A DNA stretch of 64,000 nucleotides from Vagococcus martis (lineage in GTDB: Bacteria > Bacillota > Bacilli > Lactobacillales > Vagococcaceae): NCBI RefSeq assembly GCF_002026305.1, contig NZ_MVAB01000001.1, forward strand, positions 1,842,001 through 1,906,000, written 5' to 3'. The translations under genes and the position numbers were made by a program. The notes below the pieces were generated by a model. The model was not told the DNA's origin. It ran no database searches and saw only the letters and a list, made by a program, of their open reading frames with translations. How positions within the stretch are numbered: position 1 is the first letter of the stretch; each line of letters opens with the position of its first letter. Shown here one piece after another: positions 18,425 through 27,071 of the stretch.

Positions 18425-20242
18425 GTGAGTCGTAAAATAAAGATGTCGATATTAATCGGGGTAGACACAGTTATTATCATTTTAGCTAACATTTTAGTTA
18501 GTTTTTATACCAATTTTTTGTACGATATAAATAGCCCTATCCCAGTAAAAGTGATAGGGTTACAAATTGTGTTGTACTTGATATTTGGGTCATTTTTTAA
18601 AGTCTTTAATAGACTGACCAGATATACAAGTATCAATGCGATTGTTTCAATATTCTTCGCAGTAACAGCATCAAGTATTTTAGAGTACATCATACTAGGT
18701 TTTTATACATCATCTTCGATTGAACATTTACAGATATTATTAGCTTATTTTATTGTATTATTGACGATTATCAGCTCACGCGTGGTGTGGCGATTGATTG
18801 TCGATTATTTAAACATGTACCACAATAAAGGAAATAAAACGTGCGATAATGCCTTTATTATTGGTGCAGGAGATGGTGGCGAGCTACTTTACAATACCGT
18901 GAAGTATAAATCCGGACAGTTAGGATTAAACTTTAAAGGATTTATAGATGATGATATTAATAAAAAAAATACGTATCTATCTGGGTTAAAAGTCGTGGGG
19001 TCAATTGATGACCTACCAATGTTAGTGAAAGAATATGAAGTTAATGTGTTGACGGTGGCGATTCCGTCGATGACAGCTAGTCAGTATGAGCATCTACTTG
19101 ATGTGACACGCGATTTGGATGTCACCATCAACTCGATTCCGTCAATTGAAGAGTTAGCGATGGGTGAAGTTGCGGTGACAAAACTTCGCGAGATTGATGT
19201 CGTTGATTTACTCGGACGTGATGAAGTCAAACTTGATATGGATGCCATCAAAACACAACTAGCCAATGAAACCATCCTCGTAACAGGGGCAGGTGGCTCG
19301 ATTGGCTCAGAAATCTGCCGACAAGTCATGGCCTTTTCACCAAAAAAACTCGTACTACTTGGTCATGGTGAAAACTCGATTTACTTAATAGAAAAAGAAT
19401 TACGACAAAAGTATGCGGATAAAATTACGGAAATAGTACCAACGATTGCGGACGTAAGAGATGCTAAACGAATGTTTGATGTGATGCATGAACACAAACC
19501 GTCGATAGTCTATCATGCTGCCGCTCATAAGCATGTCCCTTTGATGGAGTACAACCCATCAGAAGCCTTAAAAAATAATATTTACGGTACAAAAAACGTG
19601 GCTGAAGCTGCTTTAGCCAATGATGTGGATAGCTTTGTCATGGTATCAACAGATAAAGCCGTCAAACCACCCAATGTGATGGGATCAACTAAACGCATTG
19701 CTGAAATGATCGTGACCGGTCTAAACGGCAAAGGGAAAACAAAATTCTCTGCCGTTCGTTTTGGTAATGTATTAGGCAGTCGAGGAAGTGTGGTCCCGCT
19801 CTTTAAAGAACAAGTCGCAAAAGGTGGACCAGTCACTGTGACAGATTTTCGTATGACACGCTACTTCATGACCATACCAGAAGCGAGCCGTTTGGTTATC
19901 CAATCAGGTGCTTTAGCAAAAGGTGGCGAAATCTTTATCTTAGACATGGGAGAACCAGTGAAGATAGTTGATTTAGCTAAAAAAGTCGTTAAGTTGAGTG
20001 GGTATAGTGAAAATGAAATCCAAATAGTAGAAAGTGGTATCAGACCAGGCGAGAAACTTTACGAAGAGTTACTAGTCGATAAAGAACGATCGAAAGAACA
20101 AGTTCATGAAAAAATCTTCGTCGGAAATGTCAATGGGTTTACCTATGATGAAGTGATGAAAAAACTAGACGAGTTGCCAGAAGACTATACAGAGTTAGCA
20201 AAAGAGTTGGTACTATTTGCTAATCAATCAAGTGAGGAGTAG
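18425..20242 (+). CDS. epsC: Membrane UDP-GlcNAc 4,6-dehydratase (EpsC/PglF/CapD type)
   Basis: A 605-residue protein: four N-terminal transmembrane helices (about 1-115), a CoA-binding-like Rossmann domain (about 130-260) and an SDR domain (about 275-600). Motifs are GAGGSIGSEICRQ, YHAAAHKHVPLME and STDKAVKPPNVMGSTKR. In the last the usual YxxxK tyrosine is Met, as in the membrane dehydratase class (Ser-Met-Lys). The product would be a UDP-4-keto-6-deoxy-HexNAc. The GTG at 18425 is chosen because AGGTGG (18411-18416) is eight bases upstream. The next three genes match the rest of a bacillosamine-type route. Confidence 0.9.
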   Translation: MSRKIKMSILIGVDTVIIILANILVSFYTNFLYDINSPIPVKVIGLQIVLYLIFGSFFKVFNRLTRYTSINAIVSIFFAVTASSILEYIILGFYTSSSIEHLQILLAYFIVLLTIISSRVVWRLIVDYLNMYHNKGNKTCDNAFIIGAGDGGELLYNTVKYKSGQLGLNFKGFIDDDINKKNTYLSGLKVVGSIDDLPMLVKEYEVNVLTVAIPSMTASQYEHLLDVTRDLDVTINSIPSIEELAMGEVAVTKLREIDVVDLLGRDEVKLDMDAIKTQLANETILVTGAGGSIGSEICRQVMAFSPKKLVLLGHGENSIYLIEKELRQKYADKITEIVPTIADVRDAKRMFDVMHEHKPSIVYHAAAHKHVPLMEYNPSEALKNNIYGTKNVAEAALANDVDSFVMVSTDKAVKPPNVMGSTKRIAEMIVTGLNGKGKTKFSAVRFGNVLGSRGSVVPLFKEQVAKGGPVTVTDFRMTRYFMTIPEASRLVIQSGALAKGGEIFILDMGEPVKIVDLAKKVVKLSGYSENEIQIVESGIRPGEKLYEELLVDKERSKEQVHEKIFVGNVNGFTYDEVMKKLDELPEDYTELAKELVLFANQSSEE

Positions 20243-20246
20243 TAAA

Positions 20247-21374
20247 ATGAAAGAGTTTGAGAGAATTTATTTATCATCACCCCATATGAGTGATGAAGGC
20301 TATGAGCAAGAATATGTGAAAGAAGCTTTTGATACAAACTGGGTTGCCCCACTTGGAAAAAACGTTGATGGTTTTGAACAAGAATTAGCTGACTATGTAG
20401 GGATTGACCATGCAGCTGCCTTAAGTTCAGGAACATCAGCTATACACCTAGCGTTAAAAGCTGTTGGAGTAACAGAGGGTGACATCGTTTTTTGCCAAAG
20501 TTTAACTTTTTCAGCAACTGCTAATCCGATTATTTATGTAGGAGCTACTCCTGTTTTTATAGATAGTGATAGAAAAACTTGGAATATGGATCCAAAAGCA
20601 CTGAAGAAAGCTTTTGAAAAATATACACCTAAAGCAGTGTTAGTTGTTCATCTTTATGGCCAATCAGCTGATTTAGATGAAATAAAAGCTTTATGTGATG
20701 AATACAATGTAGCATTGATTGAAGATGCTGCAGAAAGTTTAGGGACTCTTTATAAGGGGAAACATACAGGCACTATAGGTGATTATGGTATTTTCTCTTT
20801 TAATGGTAATAAAATTATCACTACATCAGGTGGTGGTATGCTTGTTTCAAACAATGAAGAAAAAATAAATAAAACACGTTTTTGGGCTACACAAAGTAGA
20901 GACCAAGAAAGACACTATCAACATTCAGAGATTGGTTATAACTATCGTATGAGTAATATAGTCGCAGGTATTGGTCGAGGACAATTAAAAGTACTAGATG
21001 ACAGAGTTGAAAAGAAAAGACAAATATTCTCATTATATAAAGAGCATTTAGGAGAGTTAGATGGTGTTATCTTTCCAAATGAAAATGAATTTGAGTATTC
21101 AAATCATTGGTTATCACCAATGTTAGTTACAAAACATGTGACACCAATTGAGATTATGGAAGCTTTGGAAAAAGAAAATATTGAGAGCAGACCAATATGG
21201 AAACCAATGCACCTACAACCAGTTTTTTCTTCGTATGATTATATTGGTGGCAATGTATCAGAAGAATTATTCAATCAAGGAATATGTCTACCGAGTGATA
21301 CAAAAATGAGTGTAGAACAACAAATGAGAGTAATCAACATTATAAAAGAATTATTTGGAGAGAAAGATTTATGA
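20247..21374 (+). CDS. epsN: PLP-dependent sugar aminotransferase (DegT/DnrJ/EryC1; EpsN/PglE-like)
   Basis: A 375-residue aminotransferase. Segments: NWVAPLGKNVDGFE, ALSSGTSAIHLALKA, LIEDAAESLGT and FSFNGNKIITTSGGGMLV with the PLP lysine, then YNYRMSNIVAGIGRGQL. It probably converts the 4-keto product of the upstream dehydratase to a 4-amino sugar. ATG 20247 is chosen after GAGGAG (20235-20240); the upstream in-frame start at 20217 lies inside the previous gene. It overlaps the next gene by 4 bases. Confidence 0.92.
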   Translation: MKEFERIYLSSPHMSDEGYEQEYVKEAFDTNWVAPLGKNVDGFEQELADYVGIDHAAALSSGTSAIHLALKAVGVTEGDIVFCQSLTFSATANPIIYVGATPVFIDSDRKTWNMDPKALKKAFEKYTPKAVLVVHLYGQSADLDEIKALCDEYNVALIEDAAESLGTLYKGKHTGTIGDYGIFSFNGNKIITTSGGGMLVSNNEEKINKTRFWATQSRDQERHYQHSEIGYNYRMSNIVAGIGRGQLKVLDDRVEKKRQIFSLYKEHLGELDGVIFPNENEFEYSNHWLSPMLVTKHVTPIEIMEALEKENIESRPIWKPMHLQPVFSSYDYIGGNVSEELFNQGICLPSDTKMSVEQQMRVINIIKELFGEKDL

Positions 21375-21991
21375 TAGAGGAAACATTCTATGTTAAGTAT
21401 ATGAAACGATTTTTAGATATAATCCTTTCAGGGTTGGCATTGATTGTTTTATCACCAGTTTATTTGGTAGTCGCTATTTTGGTTAGAACAAAACTAGGCT
21501 CACCAGTTATATTTATACAAAAAAGACCAGGTAAAGATAATAAGATTTTTAATATGTATAAGTTTCGAACAATGACAGATAAAAGAGATGAACAGGGGGA
21601 TTTATTGCCAGATGATGAAAGGCTGACATCATTTGGAAAAATGCTTCGTTCCACTAGTTTAGATGAATTACCAGAATTGTGGAATATATTTAAAGGTGAT
21701 ATGTCTATAGTTGGACCAAGACCACTATTAATAGAGTACCTTGATATATATACAGATGACCAAATTAAAAGACATCTAGTAAGACCTGGATTAACTGGAT
21801 TAGCTCAAGTAAATGGAAGAAATGCTATCTCATGGAATGAAAAGTTTCAATTTGATATTGATTATATTGAATCTATTTCTTTATTACTAGATATAAAAAT
21901 AGTCTTTTTAACAATAAAAAAAGTACTTATCAAAGAGGGGATTAGTTCAGATACTTCAGTTACGATAGAAAAATTCAATGGAGAAAATTAA
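21371..21991 (+). CDS. epsL: Initiating phosphoglycosyl transferase (EpsL/PglC-like)
   Basis: A 206-residue monotopic phosphoglycosyl transferase. One hydrophobic re-entrant helix (residues about 16-36) is followed by the catalytic domain with GSPVIFIQKRPG, NMYKFRTM, DELPELWNIFKGDMSIVGPRP and RPGLTGLAQVNGR. The short length, with no extra N-terminal membrane domain, matches PglC and EpsL rather than WbaP. It would load a phosphosugar onto undecaprenyl phosphate and so start the capsule repeat unit. Placed between aminotransferase and acetyltransferase, the likely substrate is a diacetamido-trideoxy sugar (inference). Confidence 0.92.
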   Translation: MIEETFYVKYMKRFLDIILSGLALIVLSPVYLVVAILVRTKLGSPVIFIQKRPGKDNKIFNMYKFRTMTDKRDEQGDLLPDDERLTSFGKMLRSTSLDELPELWNIFKGDMSIVGPRPLLIEYLDIYTDDQIKRHLVRPGLTGLAQVNGRNAISWNEKFQFDIDYIESISLLLDIKIVFLTIKKVLIKEGISSDTSVTIEKFNGEN

Positions 21992-22617
21992 TGGAAGAAT
22001 TAATAATAATAGGTTCAGGTGGACATGGTAAAGTTTGTGCTGAGATAGCTGAGTCGATGAATAAATGGAAAACTATTAGGTTTTTGGATGATAGTTTCCC
22101 GGGTGCTAGAAAATGTTTAGATTTTGATATTATAGGAAAAACTTGTGATATAGATAAATATTCTTCACATGATTTTTTTGTAGCTATTGGTGATAACGAT
22201 ATTAGAGAAAAGTTTTTTGAAGAATTAACCTTATTAAAATGTAATATTGTTTCATTAGTTCATCCTACATCATATATTAGTAAATATTGTAGTATTGGCA
22301 ACGGAACATCAATTCATCAAAATGTTGTTATTAATACAGATTCTACAATTGGAAAAGGTTGTATTATCAATACAGGAACTATAGTAGAGCATGAAAATGT
22401 CATATCCGATTTCGTTCACCTATCTCCTAATGTCAGTTTAGGAGGTAGGGTGAGTGTTGGTAGAAAAACTTGGATAGGTATAGGTAGTACTGTTATAAAT
22501 GATATACAAGTAGGTGAAAAAATCATTGTGGGAGCAATGTCGTTAGTTTTAAACAATATTAGTGATGCTAACGTTTACTATGGAGTACCAGTAGTACGTA
22601 GTAAGGAGAGTTTTTAA
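21991..22617 (+). CDS. epsM: Sugar O/N-acetyltransferase (EpsM/PglD/NeuD-like)
   Basis: A 208-residue protein with an N-terminal nucleotide-sugar-binding fold (IIGSGGHGKVCAEIAES) and a left-handed beta-helix built from hexapeptide repeats (about 95-200). The catalytic histidine is probably that of VEHENVIS. The C-terminus has VYYGVPV, typical of the family. It likely acetylates the 4-amino group of the sugar made by the two enzymes upstream. The stop and start codons overlap its neighbours by one base, so the four genes look translationally coupled. Confidence 0.9.
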   Translation: MEELIIIGSGGHGKVCAEIAESMNKWKTIRFLDDSFPGARKCLDFDIIGKTCDIDKYSSHDFFVAIGDNDIREKFFEELTLLKCNIVSLVHPTSYISKYCSIGNGTSIHQNVVINTDSTIGKGCIINTGTIVEHENVISDFVHLSPNVSLGGRVSVGRKTWIGIGSTVINDIQVGEKIIVGAMSLVLNNISDANVYYGVPVVRSKESF

Positions 22618-23759
22618 TGAAATATTTATTTTTTATTAGTTTGTCTTTTATTTTTTACACAATGATATTTTATCCGATTATACTTCAAGTACTTGATAAG
22701 GTTATGAAGAAAGATAAATTAAATTTAAATACTGATTTTAATCCATTTATATCTATCATCATACCCGCGCATAATGAAGAAGACGTAATAGAAAGAAAAA
22801 TAAAGAATTTATTGCAAATAAATTACGATAAATATAAGTATGAAATCATAATTGCTTCAGATCATAGTACAGATAAAACAAATGATATAGTGGAAGATTT
22901 ATCAAGGAATTTTTCTAATATATTCTTGGTTGACGTAGACGAGAGAAAAGGTAAAACTAATGCTCAGAACGAAGCTGTTGGAGTTGCAAAAGGAGAAGTA
23001 TTAATTTTTTCAGATGCTAATTCTATCCTTGACAGTGAGGCTGTGAAGCAAATTGTTTATTATTTATCGGATAAAAATGTTGGATATGTTGCTGGAAATT
23101 TACAGTATACGAATTCTTTAGAATCAATTTCAGCTAATACAGAAAGTGTTTATTGGAATTACGACTTGAGAATGAGAAAAGTAGAATCAGATATCAGCTC
23201 CATAACAGCTGGTAACGGTGCCATTTATGGATTAAGAAAAGAGGATTACATTGATATAGATCCTATCTATTCTCATGATAGTATTTTTCCAGTTTTACAG
23301 GTATTAAATGGTAAAAAGTCAAAATTTAATCCTAAAGCGATTGCGTACGAAAAAGCAGGAGAAAGTGATAAAGAAGAATATAAAAGAAAAGTTAGGATGT
23401 TTAGAAAAATAATCAAAATTAATTTTATAGACATTCAAAAATATAACTTCTTTAAATATGGTATTTTTAGTTATTTTTATTTTAGTCATAGATTTTGCAG
23501 AAACTTTTTATTTGTATTTCATATTTTATTAATTTTTAGTAGCCTTTTCTTAATACTAAATCCAATATATCGAGTACTATTTTTTCTCCAGTTAATGTTT
23601 TACATAGTCTCATTAGTAGGATATAAAGCGCAAATCAAAATGCTTAAACCGTTTACTTTTTACTCAATGACGTTATTAGCACAGTTAGTTGGGGCTTACA
23701 AAGAGTTAACTGGTAAATCTAAACCTTTTTGGGAAGTACCACAAAGTACAAGAAAGTAG
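22617..23759 (+). CDS. Membrane GT2 glycosyltransferase
   Basis: A 380-residue protein with one N-terminal helix, a GT-A catalytic domain (ISIIIPAHNEEDVIERKI, IIIASDHSTDKTNDIV, EVLIFSDANSIL) and three or four C-terminal hydrophobic segments. It resembles processive or membrane-anchored family 2 transferases. Donor and acceptor are unknown; it most likely adds a capsule repeat-unit sugar. From here the operon becomes markedly richer in A and T, with many AAA, ATA and TTT codons. Confidence 0.85.
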   Translation: MKYLFFISLSFIFYTMIFYPIILQVLDKVMKKDKLNLNTDFNPFISIIIPAHNEEDVIERKIKNLLQINYDKYKYEIIIASDHSTDKTNDIVEDLSRNFSNIFLVDVDERKGKTNAQNEAVGVAKGEVLIFSDANSILDSEAVKQIVYYLSDKNVGYVAGNLQYTNSLESISANTESVYWNYDLRMRKVESDISSITAGNGAIYGLRKEDYIDIDPIYSHDSIFPVLQVLNGKKSKFNPKAIAYEKAGESDKEEYKRKVRMFRKIIKINFIDIQKYNFFKYGIFSYFYFSHRFCRNFLFVFHILLIFSSLFLILNPIYRVLFFLQLMFYIVSLVGYKAQIKMLKPFTFYSMTLLAQLVGAYKELTGKSKPFWEVPQSTRK

Positions 23760-23768
23760 AGAAAATAT

Positions 23769-25031
23769 ATGATAACTATACTAGCTATATTAATGATAGT
23801 CTTAATTTTAATTTTAGTACATAATAATATCATATCTAGTTTTTTTAATCCTGGAGTGTTCTTTGGATTAGTATGGTCCATCCAGATATTGATAAGTAAT
23901 ATATTTTTGGAAAATAATCATAATTCTGGCAGTTTATATATTTTAATTGTAGTTTTTTTTAGTCTTATTTCGGGTTTTATAGGGGAAAAACTACCTATGT
24001 TTGTGAACAATAAAAAAAAAATAGATTATTCTTTTAATGAAAGACTAAGTACAGTTTGTCTTTATGTAAGTATATTGCTAGGTGTTTTGTATGAAATTTT
24101 TTTATTACGAAGTAAAGGTATGTCCATATTGTCTATTTTTGAAGTTGGAGGCTTATTAGATTTAAACGTTCAAAATGCAGCAATAAGATATGGAGATGTA
24201 GCTATAAAGTCTTCATTAGTGACAAAAGTATTATTACCATTTACCTATTTGGCACCTTCTATTGGGGGAATTCATTTTGTATTATCAAATAAAAAAAGTA
24301 ACAAATATTTATCGCTTTTATCGTTTTTACCGACTTTTTTATCTTTGACTATTGAAAATACTAAATCAGGATTTATTTCAGCAATAATTCTATTTGTATC
24401 TGGAATAATAATTGCAAATTTATTAAAGAATAAATATTTTGAAATAAATCTAAAAAAAATATTCATGTTAGTAATCATTACAATTTTTTTGTTTTATTTA
24501 TTAATTTTTAGCATGGTTCTAAGGTCAGGAGAAATTTCTACAAGAATGTTTGATTTTGCTCAAAAAAAAATTATTGTGTACGCATTAGGTCACATATCTG
24601 CTTTTAATATTTGGTTTTCTGATTTTAGTATGGTTCCACCGAATGGTATAGGTAAGTATACTTTTTTAGGTATATACAACACTTTGGGGTTAACAGTAAG
24701 AGACCAAGGAGTATTTAATGAATTTGTGTATATTAATGGAACAACAACAAATGTATATAGTTTTTTTAGGAGTTTAATAATGGATTTTTCTGTAGTAGGA
24801 GCTTTTTTATTTATTTTACTATTCACTATTTTAGCAACGATAGCTTATAAGTCATTAATTAATAAAGTTAATATTTATTTTTCTATATTTATACTTTTTA
24901 ATTATTATTTTTTCACTATGTTTAATTTCACTAGTATTTGGACGTATTCTAGCTATATTTTAATGTTAATATTAATTTTAGTATATTCTAAAATGATTAT
25001 TAGGGAGATAAAAAATGTTAAAGAAAAATAG
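23769..25031 (+). CDS. wzy: Wzy-like repeat-unit polymerase
   Basis: A 420-residue polytopic protein with about eleven to twelve hydrophobic segments and a large hydrophilic loop around residues 270-340 (HISAFNIWFSDF, GTTTNVYSFFRSL). This layout is characteristic of O-antigen or capsule polymerases. Sequence conservation in this family is poor, so the call rests on topology and on position between glycosyltransferases and the flippase. It overlaps the next gene by 17 bases. Weak ribosome site. Confidence 0.78.
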   Translation: MITILAILMIVLILILVHNNIISSFFNPGVFFGLVWSIQILISNIFLENNHNSGSLYILIVVFFSLISGFIGEKLPMFVNNKKKIDYSFNERLSTVCLYVSILLGVLYEIFLLRSKGMSILSIFEVGGLLDLNVQNAAIRYGDVAIKSSLVTKVLLPFTYLAPSIGGIHFVLSNKKSNKYLSLLSFLPTFLSLTIENTKSGFISAIILFVSGIIIANLLKNKYFEINLKKIFMLVIITIFLFYLLIFSMVLRSGEISTRMFDFAQKKIIVYALGHISAFNIWFSDFSMVPPNGIGKYTFLGIYNTLGLTVRDQGVFNEFVYINGTTTNVYSFFRSLIMDFSVVGAFLFILLFTILATIAYKSLINKVNIYFSIFILFNYYFFTMFNFTSIWTYSSYILMLILILVYSKMIIREIKNVKEK

Positions 25032-26280
25032 TGTTTTATTTGATATGATTGTTACTTTTGGAGTGCAGTTTATAATATTAATCCTGAATTTCTTAATTAA
25101 TAAAATTTTTGCGATTAATTTAGGAGTTGAAAGTTTTGGTATATTTAATATAGCACGTAGGGGAGCAACATTAATCGGATTTTTGATTTTATGTGGTCAA
25201 GGTATATCGATAGTAAGATACTTGTCAATAAAGAAAAATAAGAACAATCAAGAAAAAATAAGTTACATATTTGCAGGACTTACAATTATATTATATATGG
25301 TTCTACTGTTTATTTTATTGTTATTTTTTTTCAATAATATTCTCACTAATATTTTATTTGGTTCTCAAGAATATAAATATTTAATGATACCTATTTTATT
25401 TTTTGCCTTTAGTACTAGTATATCAACCTATGTTTCTTCAGTCTTCAGAGGATTAGAGAAATTTGTTCAATTTAATATATCGCAGTTAATTATACAAGTT
25501 CTAATTGTAGTTTTTTTTATGATTACTAAAGAGACAAATTTAATATCTATATTTTTTTATTGGTCTATGATATCGTTAGTAGTCTCAATTATTTTTTCTA
25601 TAATCCTATTTTTTAAAATGTTTAAATCGAATAGATTTGAAATTATAAATTTCAAATCTATTCGACTTAACATGTTTAAGTATGGAGCATCAAGAGTGAT
25701 AGGAGAGTTTATTCAGTTTGCTTATTATTTGGTTCCGTTAGTTTTTGTTAATAATAAATTTGGTAACATAGAAGCAGGGTATTTTTCAGCTTCAACTGGA
25801 ATACTACAAATGATGCTTCCTTTTTTTAGTTATATTGGCCTTGTTTTATTACCAAAAGCAAGTTCTTCAATTACTGATGGTCAGTTTAAAGATTTCAAGT
25901 ATAAAATTAATAAAGGGATGTTTGTATATTTAATAATAAGTTTATTAGGAGTAGTATTCGCTATGATCTTTACACCATTTATAATTAGAATTTTATATTC
26001 TACCGATTTTTTAAGCGGAGTTCAGGTAGCAAGAGTTTTGATTATTAGCTTGATTCCAAGATCTCTATTTTTATTATTGAGAAATCCAATAGATGCTATA
26101 AGTCAAACACCATATAATACGATAAGTTTATTATTAAGCTTCCTTATAATGATAGTGCTGATGTATTTTTCAACTAGTGTGACACAAATTGCTCTTTCAT
26201 TTGTATTATCTGATATTATACTTGCATTATGTAGTTTAATTATTTGGTTAAAAAGTGAAAAGCTTATAAAGGAGGAGTAG
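25015..26280 (+). CDS. wzx: Wzx-like repeat-unit flippase
   Basis: A 421-residue protein with about twelve hydrophobic segments and the polysaccharide-flippase N-terminus (FGVQFIILILNFLINKIFA, GVESFGIFNIARRG). It would move undecaprenyl-linked repeat units outward for Wzy. GGGAG precedes the ATG inside the end of wzy. The central part (25627-25665) carries a perfect 18-bp inverted repeat encoding a polar loop between membrane segments. Confidence 0.88.
   Translation: MLKKNSVLFDMIVTFGVQFIILILNFLINKIFAINLGVESFGIFNIARRGATLIGFLILCGQGISIVRYLSIKKNKNNQEKISYIFAGLTIILYMVLLFILLLFFFNNILTNILFGSQEYKYLMIPILFFAFSTSISTYVSSVFRGLEKFVQFNISQLIIQVLIVVFFMITKETNLISIFFYWSMISLVVSIIFSIILFFKMFKSNRFEIINFKSIRLNMFKYGASRVIGEFIQFAYYLVPLVFVNNKFGNIEAGYFSASTGILQMMLPFFSYIGLVLLPKASSSITDGQFKDFKYKINKGMFVYLIISLLGVVFAMIFTPFIIRILYSTDFLSGVQVARVLIISLIPRSLFLLLRNPIDAISQTPYNTISLLLSFLIMIVLMYFSTSVTQIALSFVLSDIILALCSLIIWLKSEKLIKEE
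25627..25665. repeat. Perfect 18-bp inverted repeat inside wzx
   Basis: Arms TCGAATAGATTTGAAATT (25627-25644) and AATTTCAAATCTATTCGA (25648-25665) are exactly complementary around a 3-nt ATA loop. The arms extend to 23 bp (25622-25670) with one mismatch. It lies inside the coding sequence and has no T-tract. Confidence 0.95.
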
Positions 26281-26283
26281 ATT

Positions 26284-27069
26284 ATGGTTAAGTACGATTT
26301 TGTATTCGTAGTTTTAGTATATAAAAATTATGATGATTTTATAGATTTTTATGAGTCTGTAAAGAAAGTCAATAATAATTTCCAAATCGTAATAGTTGAC
26401 AGCTACTATAATGAAGAAACTTTGAAAAAAGGAAAAAAAATTGCAAAAGACTATAATATAGATTTTATACATGTCCCAAATAAAGGATATGGATTTGGAA
26501 ATAATGAAGGAATAAAGTATGCGTTAAATAAGTATGAATTTGAGCATTTAGTTATATCTAATCCGGATGTTAAAATAGTTAATTTATCAATTGATAAATT
26601 ATCTTCATCTGCTATAACTGGTCCTAAAATTTTAAATTTAGAAAATAAAAATCAAAACCCTCATTATTATACAAAAAATAGATTATGTTTCTATCTCATG
26701 AAAAAGTATGCAGAAAGTAGTAAAATATTTTATTTATATCTTTACTTAGTAATAAATAAGTTTATTAGAAACTACTATCAAGCATTAACAAATTCTAAAA
26801 ATAATATACAAGTTTATTCTTTGCATGGCAGCTTTATTGTAATACCTAAAAAAGTTTTATTAGTATTAGAACCAATTTTTGATGAAAGTGTTTTTTTGTA
26901 TACCGAGGAAAATTTTATTGCAGATTTAGCAAAAAAAAATAATATAAAAATGCTTTACGATAAAGAGTTAGAAATAATTCATAAAGAAGATGGAAGTTCC
27001 CAAAATGTAAATACTAGATTGCATACTTTAGAGTCATTAAAGATATATTTTAAAGTGAGAGATAATTAA
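26284..27069 (+). CDS. GT2 glycosyltransferase
   Basis: A 261-residue soluble GT-A enzyme. It begins FVFVVLVYKNYDDFIDFYESV with VIVDSYYNEETL, and continues PNKGYGFGNNEGIKYAL and LVISNPDVKI, a pattern resembling rhamnosyltransferase-type GT2 enzymes. The SLHGSFIVIPKKVL segment is the acceptor-loop region. GGAGG upstream. With dTDP-rhamnose genes in the operon a rhamnosyltransferase role is reasonable but unproven. Confidence 0.85.
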   Translation: MVKYDFVFVVLVYKNYDDFIDFYESVKKVNNNFQIVIVDSYYNEETLKKGKKIAKDYNIDFIHVPNKGYGFGNNEGIKYALNKYEFEHLVISNPDVKIVNLSIDKLSSSAITGPKILNLENKNQNPHYYTKNRLCFYLMKKYAESSKIFYLYLYLVINKFIRNYYQALTNSKNNIQVYSLHGSFIVIPKKVLLVLEPIFDESVFLYTEENFIADLAKKNNIKMLYDKELEIIHKEDGSSQNVNTRLHTLESLKIYFKVRDN

Positions 27070-27071
27070 TT

